This document shows, in pieces, positions 40,435 through 49,622 of a stretch of 64,000 bases of DNA. Position 1 is the first letter of the stretch. The number at the start of each line of letters is the position of its first letter. The notes under the pieces are model-generated. The model was not told where the DNA came from and did not search any database. It saw only the letters and a program-made list of their open reading frames with translations. Source of the stretch: Cupriavidus necator N-1 (GTDB lineage: Bacteria; Pseudomonadota; Gammaproteobacteria; Burkholderiales; Burkholderiaceae). Made by a program: the position numbers and the translations under genes. The stretch spans positions 2,728,001 to 2,792,000 of the forward strand of contig NC_015726.1 of assembly GCF_000219215.1 (NCBI RefSeq), in the 5' to 3' direction.

Positions 40435-41295
40435 ATGACCACCTACGCTTTCCGCCTGCTCAACGTCTTTGCCGAATCCACCTTCGGTGGCAATCCGCTG
40501 TGCGTGTTCGAGGATGCGCGCGGCATGGACAATGCCACCATGCAGGCGCTGGCGCTGCAGTTCAACCTGTCGGAGACCACCTTTATCCTGCCGTCGGAGC
40601 GTGCCAGCGCGCGGGTGCGCATCTTCACGCCGGGCTATGAAATGCGCTTCGCCGGCCATCCGACGCTGGGCACCGCGCACGTGGTGCGCGAACTGACCGG
40701 CACCGGCGACGCGCTGACGCTGGAGTTCCCGGCGGGCGTGGTGCCGGTGACCGCGCAGGGCGATGTCTGGACCTTCACCGCCCCTCACAACGGCAAGCCG
40801 AAGACTGCGCCGGCCGGCCTGCCCGATGCCGACATGGCCAGCCTGCTCGGCCTGCAGGAACGCGATCTGCTGGTGTCGCCGATGTGGGTCGACACCGGCG
40901 CCGATCAGCTGCTGGTGGCAGTGCGCAGCACCGATGCCGTGCGCCGCGCCAATCCCGACAGCGCGCGCCTGCAGATCTGGCCGCAGAGCAGCCTGGGCCG
41001 CAAGACCGCCTACGTCTTTGCCTTCGACCCCGAACGGCCCGGCCGCGTGCTGTCGCGCTACTTCTTCACCAAGCAGGGCGGCGGCGTGGCCGAGGATCCG
41101 GGCACGGGCTCGGCCTGCGCCAACCTGGGCGGCTGGCTGCTGGCCACCGGCCACGCGCTGCCGGCCGAATACGCGATCGATCAGGGCGAGGCCGTTGGTC
41201 GCCCCTGCCGGCTGCACCTGGCCGTCAGCGCCGACGGTGCAATCCACGTGGGCGGCCGCGTGCTGGAGATCGGCCGGGGTACCGTGACCGTGTAA
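40435..41295 (+). CDS. PhzF family isomerase/epimerase-like protein
   Basis: PhzF-fold protein of 286 residues. The N-terminal signature RLLNVFAESTFGGNPLCVFEDA contains the GNP loop. The catalytic glutamate is in FNLSETTFIL (about residue 45), followed by FTPGYEMRFAGHPTLGTAHVV and the C-terminal EDPGTGSACANLGGWL. In Pseudomonas PhzF isomerises trans-2,3-dihydro-3-hydroxyanthranilate for phenazines, but no other phz genes are here, so this is one of the many PhzF-like enzymes of unknown substrate. The ATG at 40435 has GGAG 12 bp upstream. Confidence 0.9.
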   Translation: MTTYAFRLLNVFAESTFGGNPLCVFEDARGMDNATMQALALQFNLSETTFILPSERASARVRIFTPGYEMRFAGHPTLGTAHVVRELTGTGDALTLEFPAGVVPVTAQGDVWTFTAPHNGKPKTAPAGLPDADMASLLGLQERDLLVSPMWVDTGADQLLVAVRSTDAVRRANPDSARLQIWPQSSLGRKTAYVFAFDPERPGRVLSRYFFTKQGGGVAEDPGTGSACANLGGWLLATGHALPAEYAIDQGEAVGRPCRLHLAVSADGAIHVGGRVLEIGRGTVTV

Positions 41296-41350
41296 CGGCA
41301 TCTGCGCTACATTGACGGTTTCGCCCCCGCCGACCCACGCCCCGCCTGCC

Positions 41351-41968
41351 ATGACCTCGCACGCCATCACCACGCTGGCCGAACTGGAAGCGCTCTACGC
41401 GCAACCGGCGGCCCCGTCGCTGTCCAAGGAAGTCGACTACCTGCACCCGCACTACCGCGACTTTATCGAGGCGGCACCTTTCTGCCTGCTGTCGACGGTG
41501 GGCGAGGACTGGGCCGAATGCTCGCCGCGCGGCGATGCGCCGGGCTTTGTGCAGGTGCTGGACGAACGCACGCTGCTGCTGCCCGACCGGCGCGGCAACA
41601 ACCGCATCGACAGCCTGCGCAATATCGTTGCCGATCCGCGCGTCGGGCTGCTGTTCGTGATCCCCGGCATCAACGAGACCATCCGCGTCAACGGCACCGC
41701 GCAGATCAGCGTCGACCCGGCGCTGGTCGCGCGTTGCGTGGTCGACGGCAAGGCCCCGACCACGGTGCTGGTGGTCACGGTGCAGGCAGTGTTCTTCCAG
41801 TGCGCCCGCGCGCTGATCCGCTCGCGCCTGTGGGCAGCGGATGCGCAGGTGGCGCGCCAGTCGCTGCCCAGCAACGGCGAGATCCTGTCCACGCTGACCG
41901 ACAACGCCATCGACGGCGCCGCCTACGACCGCGACCTGCCCGAGCGGCAGCGCACCACGCTCTACTAA
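41351..41968 (+). CDS. FMN-dependent PPOX-type flavoprotein (MSMEG_1061-like)
   Basis: Split-barrel flavin protein of 205 residues of the pyridoxamine 5'-phosphate oxidase superfamily. It carries the subfamily markers FCLLSTVGEDWAECSPRGDAPGFVQVLDERTLLLPDRRGNNRIDSL (about 44-89) and IPGINETIRVNGTAQIS. These proteins reduce or oxidise diverse small molecules and are distinct from PdxH (present at 59990-60628). It follows phzF by 55 bp. Its stop codon overlaps the stop of the convergent CoA-transferase. Confidence 0.87.
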   Translation: MTSHAITTLAELEALYAQPAAPSLSKEVDYLHPHYRDFIEAAPFCLLSTVGEDWAECSPRGDAPGFVQVLDERTLLLPDRRGNNRIDSLRNIVADPRVGLLFVIPGINETIRVNGTAQISVDPALVARCVVDGKAPTTVLVVTVQAVFFQCARALIRSRLWAADAQVARQSLPSNGEILSTLTDNAIDGAAYDRDLPERQRTTLY

Positions 41969-43404
41969 CCGCGCGGCAGCCACTCCGGCGCGTGCGTGCC
42001 GAGCGGCTCGGACGGCAAGGTCCAGCGCGCCGGCGTTTCCGACAGATGCGCCGCATGGCGCACCACAGTCAGCATGCCGAAGCCCGACGGCACCGCCTCC
42101 AGCAGGTCGGCCACGTCGTCGATCTTCTGCTCGGGCGCCTTGGGCCCGTCCGGCACGCGCCCCAGGCCGCGCAGCCACTGCCCCACCTGCGCCAGCGACA
42201 CCCGCACATGCCAGCTGCCGCCCTCCACCGCGCGCCGGTGCAGCGCGGCCATCGCGCCGAAGGCCAGCAGGTAGCCCGCGGCGTGGTCCAGCACCTGCGC
42301 CGGCAACGGACGCGGTGTGTCGCTGCCGGCCGCCTGCGCTTCGGCATCATTGAAGCCGGTGGCGGTCTGCACCAGCGAATCGAAGCCGCGCTTGTGCGAC
42401 CACGGCCCGACGTGGCCATAGGCGCTCAGCGACACATAGACGACGCCCGGACGCGCGCGCGCCGCGGCCTCCGGCCCCACCCCCAGCTCGGCCAGGCCGC
42501 CGGGGCGATAGCCCTGCACCATCACGTCGGCACCGTGCAGCAGCTTGTGCAGCGTGCGCTTGTCATCGGGATCGCGCAGGTCCAGCTGGCAGCTGCGCTT
42601 GCCGCGGCCGGTGTCGATCACCAGCGGCGGGATCGACGGCAGGTGCGAGGCGGTGACCAGCAGCACGTCGGCGCCATGCGCGGCCAGCGTGCGGCCCGCC
42701 ACCGGGCCAGCGATGATGCGGGTGAAATCGAGCACGCGCACGCCCGACAGCGGCTGCGCGTCCGGGGATGCGGGCGCCGGCAGCGGTTGCGGCGGGGCGT
42801 CGCCGATGCGCTCCAGCGTCACTGGCGGCAGGCCGCGCAAGGCGGCCGCCTGCGGATGGCGGTCCCATTCCTCAAAGCTGCGCAATGCCGCAACGACCAG
42901 GCCCGCGTCGGACGCCGCGGTCTCGAAGGCTTCGGCGTCCCGCTTGTCCAGCGCGGCCTGCACGGCTGCCTTGTCATTGGCGCAGCCCAGCAAGCGCACC
43001 ACGCCGTCGCGGTGGTGCGGGAAATTGGTATGCAGGCGCACCCAGCGGCCGTCGCCGCAGCGGTAGATGCCGGCCAGCTTGTCCCACAGTTCGGGCGCGG
43101 GGCCGCCGTCGACGCGCAGGTAGCGTTCGCTGCGGAATTCGGTGATGGCATGGCGCATGTCGACGCTGACGTCCTGCCAGCGGCCGGTGCGGCTGTGCCA
43201 CAACGCGGCGGCCGCCAGCGCCGCGGCGCCAAGGCTGGCCTGGGCGGCGGTGCCCACGGCAAAGCTCGACGGCAGCACCGGCTCGGCGCCGTCCAGCTTC
43301 AGGTGCGCCAGCGCCTCGGCGGGCAGGCCGGCATCGCGCCACAGCGCGGCAACGACTTCAGAGGGCTCAAGCGGCACTGGCGCCGCATCGGGTTGGGCGT
43401 TCAT
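41965..43404 (-). CDS. CaiB/BaiF-type CoA-transferase, two-lobed form
   Basis: Family III CoA-transferase of 479 residues in an unusual order. The N-terminal 215 residues are a divergent half-domain (WHSRTGRWQDVSVDMRHAI, GDGRWVRLHTNFPHHRDGVV). The second lobe has the canonical start (PLSGVRVLDFTRIIAGPVAGRTLAAHGADVLLVT) and the likely catalytic Asp in LPAQVLDHAAGYLLAFG. Longer than the usual 400 residues. The start at 43404 is 6 bp from AGGA; an ATG at 43410 overlaps that site. Substrate unknown. Its 3' end overlaps the convergent PPOX gene by 4 bp. Confidence 0.85.
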   Translation of the reverse strand: MNAQPDAAPVPLEPSEVVAALWRDAGLPAEALAHLKLDGAEPVLPSSFAVGTAAQASLGAAALAAAALWHSRTGRWQDVSVDMRHAITEFRSERYLRVDGGPAPELWDKLAGIYRCGDGRWVRLHTNFPHHRDGVVRLLGCANDKAAVQAALDKRDAEAFETAASDAGLVVAALRSFEEWDRHPQAAALRGLPPVTLERIGDAPPQPLPAPASPDAQPLSGVRVLDFTRIIAGPVAGRTLAAHGADVLLVTASHLPSIPPLVIDTGRGKRSCQLDLRDPDDKRTLHKLLHGADVMVQGYRPGGLAELGVGPEAAARARPGVVYVSLSAYGHVGPWSHKRGFDSLVQTATGFNDAEAQAAGSDTPRPLPAQVLDHAAGYLLAFGAMAALHRRAVEGGSWHVRVSLAQVGQWLRGLGRVPDGPKAPEQKIDDVADLLEAVPSGFGMLTVVRHAAHLSETPARWTLPSEPLGTHAPEWLPRG

Positions 43405-43658
43405 GGGCATTCCTGCAGCGATGGACCAAAGCCGGCCACCGCGGGCCGGCACGCTTCCATGCTACTCCGACACATCACTTTCGTCGCAGCCAGGCGCGTC
43501 CGCGCGGGCGCAAATCCGGGAGATGGGCGGAAATCCGCGGCGGCTCGCGGCGTGCGGCGGCTCCGGCACGGTAAAATCCCGTTATTGGCATTCCGCCACG
43601 CAATCTGAAGACCCGGCCCAAGCACCCAGACGCATCAGGCCGGCCAACCGGCGCCATC

Positions 43659-45416
43659 ATGAGCCACGACAACAAGCCTACCGACAGCACCCCCGCCGCC
43701 TCCAACTTCCTGCGGAGCATCATCGACCAGGACCTCGCCGCCAGCACCTATGCCGGCCGCCAGGACAAGGCCGGCGAACCGCTGCCGACCGTAATCACCC
43801 GCTTCCCGCCGGAGCCCAACGGCTACCTGCATATCGGCCACGCCAAGAGCATCTGCCTGAACTTCGGGCTGGCGCGCGACTACGGCGGCCGTTGCCACCT
43901 GCGCTTTGACGACACCAACCCGGTCAAGGAAGACACCGAATACGTCGATTCGATCATCGACGCGGTGCACTGGCTGGGCTTTTCCTGGGACAGCGAGGGC
44001 AAGGACGGCGCCAAACAGCCGCACCTGTACTACGCCAGCGACTACTTCGACCAGCTCTACGCCTTTGCCGAGACCCTGATCGAGCGCGGCGCCGCCTATA
44101 TCGACAGCCAGACCGCCGAACAGATCGCCGCCAGCCGCGGCAATTTCTCCGAGCCGGGCAAGCCCTCGCCCTACCGCGACCGCAGCGTCGAAGAGAACCT
44201 GCAGCTGTTCCGCGACATGCGCGCCGGCAAGTACGCCGACGGCGAGCACGTACTGCGCGCGAAGATCGACATGACCGCGCCCAATATCGTGATGCGCGAC
44301 CCGGTGCTCTACCGCATCCGCCATGCCCATCACCACCGCACGGGCGACAAGTGGTGCATCTACCCGATGTACGACTTCACCCACTGCATCTCGGACGCGC
44401 TGGAGAACATCACGCATTCGCTGTGCACGCTGGAGTTCGAGAACAACCGCCCGCTGTACGACTGGGTGCTGGAGCACCTGCGCGACAGCGGCGTGTTCCG
44501 CGACCCGCTGCCGCACCAGTATGAGTTCGCGCGCCTGAACCTGACCTACGCCATCACCAGCAAGCGCAAGCTCAAGCAGCTGGTCGATGAACAGCGCGTG
44601 GACGGCTGGGACGATCCGCGCATGCCCACGCTGGTGGGCGTGCGCCGCCGCGGCTACACCCCGGAATCGATCCAACTGTTCTGCGACCGCGTGGGCGTGG
44701 CCAAGGCCGACAGCTGGATCGACATGAGCACCCTCGAAGGCGCGGTGCGCGACGACCTGGACGGCCGTGCCGCGCGCGGCGTGGCCGTGCTGGACCCGCT
44801 GCGCCTGGTGATCGACAACTACCCCGAAGGCCAGAGCGAAGAATGCTCGGCGCCGGTGCACCCGAAGAAGCCGGAACTGGGCCGCCGCGTGTTCCCGCTG
44901 TCGCGCGAGCTGTGGATCGAGCGCGAGGACTTCAACGAGACCCCGCCCAAGGGCTACTTCCGCCTGTTCCCGGGCAACAAGGTGCGGCTGAAGTACGGCT
45001 ACGTGATCGAGTGCACCGGCGTGGACAAGGATGCCGACGGCAACGTGATCGCCGTGCACGCCAACTACCTGCCCGAAACCAAGAGCGGCACGCCGGGCGC
45101 CGACAGCGTCAAGGTGAAGGGCGTGATCCACTGGGTCAGCGCGGCGCACGCGTACCAGGCCGAAGTGCGCCTGTACGACCGCCTGTTCAACGACCCCAAC
45201 CCGGATGCCGGCGGCAAGAACTTCCTGGATGCGCTCAACCCGGATTCCAAGCAGGTGATCACCGCCTACCTGGAGCCGGGCCTGCGCGAAGCGCAGCCCG
45301 AAGACCGCTTCCAGTTCGAGCGCCATGGCTACTTCGTCGCCGACCGCACCGATTCGCAGCCGGGCAAGCCGGTCTTCAACCGCACCGTCGGTCTGAAAGA
45401 CAGCTGGGGCAAGTGA
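43659..45416 (+). CDS. glnS: Glutamine-tRNA ligase
   Basis: Class I synthetase of 585 residues charging tRNA-Gln directly. The HIGH motif is at 58-61 in [24 protein letters not shown], and the KMSKS equivalent is [11 protein letters not shown] (about 303-313). The acceptor-arm region [16 protein letters not shown] (about 86-101) and the C-terminal anticodon-binding barrels are complete. Its stop overlaps the ATG of the S4-domain gene by one base. In the 254-bp upstream gap I see only a possible -10 (TAAAAT at 43572-43577). Confidence 0.97.
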   Translation: MSHDNKPTDSTPAASNFLRSIIDQDLAASTYAGRQDKAGEPLPTVITRFPPEPNGYLHIGHAKSICLNFGLARDYGGRCHLRFDDTNPVKEDTEYVDSIIDAVHWLGFSWDSEGKDGAKQPHLYYASDYFDQLYAFAETLIERGAAYIDSQTAEQIAASRGNFSEPGKPSPYRDRSVEENLQLFRDMRAGKYADGEHVLRAKIDMTAPNIVMRDPVLYRIRHAHHHRTGDKWCIYPMYDFTHCISDALENITHSLCTLEFENNRPLYDWVLEHLRDSGVFRDPLPHQYEFARLNLTYAITSKRKLKQLVDEQRVDGWDDPRMPTLVGVRRRGYTPESIQLFCDRVGVAKADSWIDMSTLEGAVRDDLDGRAARGVAVLDPLRLVIDNYPEGQSEECSAPVHPKKPELGRRVFPLSRELWIEREDFNETPPKGYFRLFPGNKVRLKYGYVIECTGVDKDADGNVIAVHANYLPETKSGTPGADSVKVKGVIHWVSAAHAYQAEVRLYDRLFNDPNPDAGGKNFLDALNPDSKQVITAYLEPGLREAQPEDRFQFERHGYFVADRTDSQPGKPVFNRTVGLKDSWGK

Positions 45417-45658
45417 TGGCCAAACCTGGCAAGGCAGCCGTGCAGACCATCACCTTCCCACTCGAGGGCGAGTTCATCGCGCTCAATGACCTGCTCAAGC
45501 TGGCGGGCGTGTGCGACAGCGGCGGCGCCGGCAAGGCGCTGGTCGCCGCCGGCGAAGTCTCGGTGGACGGTGCGCCCGAATCGCGCAAGACTGCCAAGAT
45601 CCGCGCCGGGCAGGTGGTGGGCCTGGCGGGCATCGAGATCCGCGTGGTCGCCGCCTGA
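45416..45658 (+). CDS. S4 domain RNA-binding protein (YbcJ-like)
   Basis: Small RNA-binding protein of 80 residues consisting almost wholly of one S4 domain: EFIALNDLLKLAGVCDSGGAGKALVAAGEVSVDGAPESRKTAKIRAGQ. This is the YbcJ/YaaA-like single-domain form associated with ribosome or rRNA binding. The start codon shares a base with the glnS stop, so expression is translationally coupled to glnS. Confidence 0.88.
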   Translation: MAKPGKAAVQTITFPLEGEFIALNDLLKLAGVCDSGGAGKALVAAGEVSVDGAPESRKTAKIRAGQVVGLAGIEIRVVAA

Positions 45659-45723
45659 CCGCGCGGGCCGGGCCGGTGGCGCCAGTGATGGCGCGCCGGC
45701 ATTGCAACCGAAAGGACTGGACT

Positions 45724-46107
45724 ATGCCGATCGCTTTCTGGTGCGTGCTGCTGGCCGGCATCCTGCCGCTGGCGACGGTGGCCATCGCCAAGGCCAGCGG
45801 GCCTGGCTATGACAACCATGACCCGCGCGGCTGGCTGGAGCAGCAGTCCGGCCGCGCGCGCCGCGCCGACATGGCGCACCGCAACCACTTCGAGGCCTTC
45901 CCCTTCTTTGCCGCCGCCGTGCTGGCCGCCAGCCACCTGCAGGCGCCGCAGGCCCGCATCGACGAGCTGGCCGTGGTCTTCATCGTGGCCCGCCTGCTCT
46001 ACACCGTGTGCTACGTGACCGACCGCGCCACGCTGCGCACGCTGTGCTGGACCATCGGCTACCTGTCGGTGGTAGGGATGTTCCTGCTGCCCGTGTTTGT
46101 CCACTGA
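45724..46107 (+). CDS. MAPEG family membrane protein
   Basis: Membrane protein of 127 residues with four helices (about 3-22, 55-75, 80-98, 106-125). The MAPEG pattern is clear: NHDPRGWLEQQSGRARRADMAHRNHFEAFPFFAAAVLAA with the conserved HRNxxE element. Family members conjugate glutathione or handle lipid peroxides, but bacterial members of this type are largely uncharacterised. It lies 65 bp after the S4 gene and 14 bp before the YceI gene. Confidence 0.87.
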   Translation: MPIAFWCVLLAGILPLATVAIAKASGPGYDNHDPRGWLEQQSGRARRADMAHRNHFEAFPFFAAAVLAASHLQAPQARIDELAVVFIVARLLYTVCYVTDRATLRTLCWTIGYLSVVGMFLLPVFVH

Positions 46108-46121
46108 GCGCCGACTGAGCC

Positions 46122-46709
46122 ATGGCCGCACGCGCGCTGGCACTTGCTGCCGCCCTGGGAATCACCGCTGCGCAGGCGGCGCCGCTTGAATACACCATCG
46201 ATCCGGCGCACACCACCGTCTATTTTTCCGCCAGCCATTTCGAGCGCAGCTCGGTGCGCGGGCGCTTCGGCAAGATCGACGGGCGCCTCGTCTATGACGC
46301 GGACAGCGGCGCCGGTGCACTCGATGTGACCGTGGACCTGGCCTCGGTCGATACCGGCAACCGCACCCTGGATGGCGTGCTACGCTCGGCACAATTCTTC
46401 GATACTGCCCAGCACCCGGTGGCGCGGCTGCGCGCGAACCGCTTCCTGATGGAAGGTGGCCGGCTGGCCGCGGTGGAAGGTGAGCTGACGCTGCACGGCG
46501 TCACGCAGCCGCTGCACCTGCAGGCCGAGCGTTTCCGCTGCGGCGAGGTGACTTTCTTCGGCGTGAGCCGGCAGGTCTGCGGCGGCGACTTCCGCGCCGA
46601 GGTGCCGCGCAGTGCCTTTGGCATGACCCGCTTCCTGCCCGAGGTAGGCGACACCGTGACGCTGCAAGTGGCGGTCGAGGCATCGCCCGCGGGCGGCACC
46701 CCACAGTAA
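46122..46709 (+). CDS. YceI family periplasmic lipid-binding-like protein
   Basis: Exported YceI-fold protein of 195 residues. Signal peptide 1-19 (ARALALAAALGITAAQA). The lipocalin-like barrel starts APLEYTIDPAHTTVYFSASHFERSSVRGRFGKIDG, with DVTVDLASVDTGNRTLDGVLRSAQFFDTAQHPVA following near 72-105. YceI proteins bind polyisoprenoids and relate to quinone or stress functions. Two cysteines (about 139 and 152) are unusual for the fold and could form a disulfide in the periplasm. Probably cotranscribed with the MAPEG gene. Confidence 0.9.
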   Translation: MAARALALAAALGITAAQAAPLEYTIDPAHTTVYFSASHFERSSVRGRFGKIDGRLVYDADSGAGALDVTVDLASVDTGNRTLDGVLRSAQFFDTAQHPVARLRANRFLMEGGRLAAVEGELTLHGVTQPLHLQAERFRCGEVTFFGVSRQVCGGDFRAEVPRSAFGMTRFLPEVGDTVTLQVAVEASPAGGTPQ

Positions 46710-46817
46710 CCCTATTCGTCACCTCCGGCGCAAATTTCTCTTGTAGAATCAGCGCTTTGCCCAATTCCCGCCACGCTCGTCTGCGTGTGCCTGGTGGGGG
46801 CGCGCGAGACCGAGACC

Positions 46818-47126
46818 ATGTTCGACATCCATTCCGGCGACATCGTGGCCGCCGCACTTGCAGCTGCCGGTGCCTGCCTGGCCTGCAGTATTCCGGGCGA
46901 CTTCCTGCGCCGCTTCCCGCTGTGGGCAGTGCAGACCTACGGCCGCGGCGCACTGCTGATGCCGTTCCTGGCGATGATGGTCGGCACCTGGCTGTTCCGC
47001 CTCGGGGTGGCCGGCCAGATCGACACCACCGCCGGGCAGGCGCTGATTGTTGCCGCCGGCTTCCTGAGCACGCTGCTGCTGTCGGCGCTGCTGCGCTTCT
47101 ACCTCAAGGAATACCGCAAGCGCTGA
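46818..47126 (+). CDS. Small hypothetical membrane protein
   Basis: Predicted product of 102 residues that I do not recognise. Three hydrophobic segments are visible (about 8-28, 42-62, 70-92), ending in a basic tail LRFYLKEYRKR, so the C-terminus is probably cytosolic. The ATG at 46818 gives a compact protein MFDIHSGDIV; an in-frame start at 46785 is also possible. A TAGAAT at 46744 could be a -10 element. Codon use is normal, supporting a real gene. Confidence 0.6.
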   Translation: MFDIHSGDIVAAALAAAGACLACSIPGDFLRRFPLWAVQTYGRGALLMPFLAMMVGTWLFRLGVAGQIDTTAGQALIVAAGFLSTLLLSALLRFYLKEYRKR

Positions 47127-47237
47127 GCCGTTGGGCGAGTATGCCGGGCCCGCAGGCGGTGTCCGGCAAATGGCGTATGATGCGGCCTTTTGCGTCTCCC
47201 GCACCCCAGCCGGGGCGCCTGCCGCACACTTCACCTC

Positions 47238-47786
47238 ATGGCGCTCAAATCCACCATCTTCAAAGCTGACCTGTCGGTCTCCGACATGGACCGGCCCTAC
47301 TACGGCAGCCACAGCCTGACCATCGCCAAGCACCCGTCCGAGAATGACGCGCGCATGATGGTGCGCCTGCTGGCCTTTGCCTGCGAAGCCACCGAAACGC
47401 TGGCCTTCACGCGCGGCCTGGACGAACCCGACGAACCCGACCTGTGGGACAAGCGCCTGACCGGCGACATCGCCCACTGGGTCGAACTGGGCCAGCCCGA
47501 CGAAGCGCGCCTGAAGCGCGCCGCCGCCCGGGCCGAGCGCGTGACCGTCTACACCTACAACGCCGCCAGTGCGCGCGAATGGTGGAAGGGCATGGCGGGC
47601 AAGGCCGGCAAGCTGCGCAACGTCACCGTCTACAATGTCCCGGCGGAAGCGGTCGAAGCCCTGGCCGCGCTGGCGCAGCGCGCCATGCGCCTGTCGGTGA
47701 CGATCCAGGACGGCGACATCTGGGTGGCCGACGACGACCGCAATGTGCAACTGACGCTGGATGTGCTCCAGCGCGCCCAAGCCTGA
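47238..47786 (+). CDS. YaeQ family protein
   Basis: Protein of 182 residues with the YaeQ N-terminus [48 protein letters not shown] and the later [15 protein letters not shown] and WWKGMAGK segments. YaeQ has a PD-(D/E)XK nuclease-like fold; the physiological role is unclear despite early reports linking it to RfaH-like transcription effects. The ATG at 47238 matches the family start. It precedes the FKBP gene by 59 bp. Confidence 0.9.
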   Translation: MALKSTIFKADLSVSDMDRPYYGSHSLTIAKHPSENDARMMVRLLAFACEATETLAFTRGLDEPDEPDLWDKRLTGDIAHWVELGQPDEARLKRAAARAERVTVYTYNAASAREWWKGMAGKAGKLRNVTVYNVPAEAVEALAALAQRAMRLSVTIQDGDIWVADDDRNVQLTLDVLQRAQA

Positions 47787-47845
47787 ACGCAGCCGCGCTG
47801 CGTTCTCCTCTCACCACGTCTGTTCCCATCGGAAGGAAATACGCC

Positions 47846-48193
47846 ATGCAAACCACGCCCTCTGGCCTGCAATACGAAGACACCACCGTCGGCGCCGGCG
47901 CCGAAGCCACCGCCGGCAAGCACGTCACCGTGCACTACACCGGCTGGCTGTACGAGAACGGCCAGGCTGGCCGCAAGTTTGATTCGAGCAAGGACCGCAA
48001 CGACCCGTTCGTGTTCCCGCTGGGTGCCGGCCATGTGATCCGCGGCTGGGACGAAGGCGTGCAGGGCATGAAGGTGGGCGGCGTGCGCCGCCTGGTGATC
48101 CCGGCCGACCTCGGCTACGGTGCCCGCGGCGCCGGCGGCGTGATCCCGCCGAACGCTACCCTGCTGTTTGAAGTGGAACTGCTGGCGGTCTAA
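47846..48193 (+). CDS. FKBP-type peptidyl-prolyl isomerase
   Basis: Single-domain cytosolic FKBP of 115 residues that catalyses proline cis-trans isomerisation. The whole domain is present: [12 protein letters not shown] (28-39), [48 protein letters not shown] (45-92) and [11 protein letters not shown]. There is no signal peptide. GGAAGGA lies 9 bp before the ATG. A long stem-loop follows at 48205-48238. Confidence 0.94.
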   Translation: MQTTPSGLQYEDTTVGAGAEATAGKHVTVHYTGWLYENGQAGRKFDSSKDRNDPFVFPLGAGHVIRGWDEGVQGMKVGGVRRLVIPADLGYGARGAGGVIPPNATLLFEVELLAV

Positions 48194-48204
48194 GCCGGCA
48201 GGAA

Positions 48205-48238
48205 GGTTGTCGCGCCTGCACAGGCAGGGGCGACAACC
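48205..48238. other. Long stem-loop after the FKBP gene
   Basis: GGTTGTCGC pairs with GCGACAACC, with an inner GCCTG/CAGGC stem. No T-run follows, so it is perhaps an mRNA-stabilising or Rho-associated 3' structure rather than an intrinsic terminator. Confidence 0.5.
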
Positions 48239-48273
48239 GCGGCAACTACCCGTTTTGCTGGCGCGCCCGCGCC

Positions 48274-48594
48274 TCAGAACCCGATGGCGGCGTTGCCGAC
48301 ATCGACGCGGACCTTGTCCCGGTCCAGCAGCCGCGCCGCATGGCGGGCATAGTCCTGCGCCCAAGCAGGATCGCCGGAAAAGCGCGCTTCTCCGGAAAAC
48401 TTGGCGACATTCAGGATCTTGTCGATCACCAGCACCTTGCCGACCGGGCTCGACGCCTGGCAGTCCAGCTCGGTGTATTCCCGGTCGAACCAGCGCCACG
48501 CGGCGTCCTCGGTGACCGCGGCCAGTTCGTCCGTGCCGATCGTGAAGTCATATTCCTTGCCACTGCCGAACACCACCGTAAGCGTACGTGCCAT
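48274..48594 (-). CDS. Small hypothetical protein
   Basis: Soluble acidic protein of 106 residues that I do not recognise; no membrane segment or signal peptide. GGGGGA lies 8 bp upstream of the ATG on the minus strand, and codon use resembles neighbouring genes, so it is likely expressed. It converges on the FKBP gene. The 255 bp upstream (48595-48849), shared with the ChaC gene, has no clear promoter. Confidence 0.6.
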   Translation of the reverse strand: MARTLTVVFGSGKEYDFTIGTDELAAVTEDAAWRWFDREYTELDCQASSPVGKVLVIDKILNVAKFSGEARFSGDPAWAQDYARHAARLLDRDKVRVDVGNAAIGF

Positions 48595-48849
48595 CGCGGG
48601 TTCCCCCTATGGATTGAGGCCACCATTGTAAGGACATGGCAGCCGCGCGGGCCAGCAATTCACGGCCGTCTGATCGCGGACAAAGGTGCGGCAGCACTCG
48701 TCCGCGGCGAGTGACAGAGGCAGCACGCTGCCGCAACCGTTGCGAACCGCCCACACCCGACCCGCTCGCTCAGACAATTCCGAGGAAAACTGGCACTTAT
48801 GTCATTTCCCCCACCTTCCCGTGGCGCAGCTTTGATTTATGCTTGCACC

Positions 48850-49605
48850 ATGGCCATCACGCGACAGGACCTCGAATCCGACCGTCTGCGCACCTCGCTG
48901 TGCAGTACTCCGGTTGCGTCCTCGCTGCTGCCGGAAGCCGTGCTGGAGCAGTCCCTGTCCGATGCGCTGGCGCGCCGCCCGGAGGATCCCGCGCTCGGCG
49001 GCGATGTCTGGCTGTTCGGCTATGGCTCGCTGATCTGGAACCCGATGGTGGTGCACACCGAGCGCCAGCGCGCCACGGTGCACGGCTACCACCGCGGCTT
49101 CTACCTCTATTCCCGCATAAACCGGGGCACCTGGGACAACCCGGGCCTGGTGCTGGGCCTGGACCGGGGCGGCTGCTGCCACGGCATGGTGTTCCGCGTC
49201 CCCAGCCATGTGGTCGAGCAGGAATTCCGCGTGCTGTGGCGCCGCGAGATGCTGACCGGGGCCTACCATCCGCGCTGGCTGCGCATCCGCACCGGTGATG
49301 CCCGCGCGCCTGAGCAGCGCGCCCTCGCCTTCGTCATGAACCGCTCGCATGAGGCCTACGCTGGCCGGCTGCCGGATATCCGCGTGGTCGAGCGCCTGCG
49401 CCACGCTGCCGGACTGTACGGCCCCGCGCGCGAATACCTGCAGCAGACCCTGCTGGGCCTGGCCACCAACGGCGTCGACGATCCCTACCTGGGCCGGCTC
49501 TGGCGCCAGTTGCAGGCCGACGATGCCGCCGATGCCGAGCAGGCTGCGCACGCCGCCCTCGACCACGCAGCGCCCCTGCCGGCCAGCCCCCACGAAACCG
49601 TCTGA
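48850..49605 (+). CDS. ChaC-type gamma-glutamylcyclotransferase
   Basis: Glutathione-specific gamma-glutamylcyclotransferase of 251 residues, producing 5-oxoproline and Cys-Gly. The binding loop is VWLFGYGSLIWNPMV (about 56-70); HGYHRGFYLYSRINRGTWDNPGLVLGLD (about 81-108) and the catalytic glutamate in LWRREMLTGAYHP (about 134-146) match the ChaC family. The ATG at 48850 is chosen for compactness; 48799 is in frame and neither has a strong ribosome site. Confidence 0.88.
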   Translation: MAITRQDLESDRLRTSLCSTPVASSLLPEAVLEQSLSDALARRPEDPALGGDVWLFGYGSLIWNPMVVHTERQRATVHGYHRGFYLYSRINRGTWDNPGLVLGLDRGGCCHGMVFRVPSHVVEQEFRVLWRREMLTGAYHPRWLRIRTGDARAPEQRALAFVMNRSHEAYAGRLPDIRVVERLRHAAGLYGPAREYLQQTLLGLATNGVDDPYLGRLWRQLQADDAADAEQAAHAALDHAAPLPASPHETV

Positions 49606-49622
49606 GCCCAGGAGCTGCCGCC

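Noticed and set aside
40435..41295. A phenazine biosynthesis locus, because of the PhzF-like protein
   Set aside because: No other phz genes are present; PhzF-like proteins are common outside phenazine pathways.
38884..41373. An 829-codon antisense frame across the GGT-like and phzF genes
   Set aside because: Same codon-bias artefact; it crosses a terminator and two well-supported genes.
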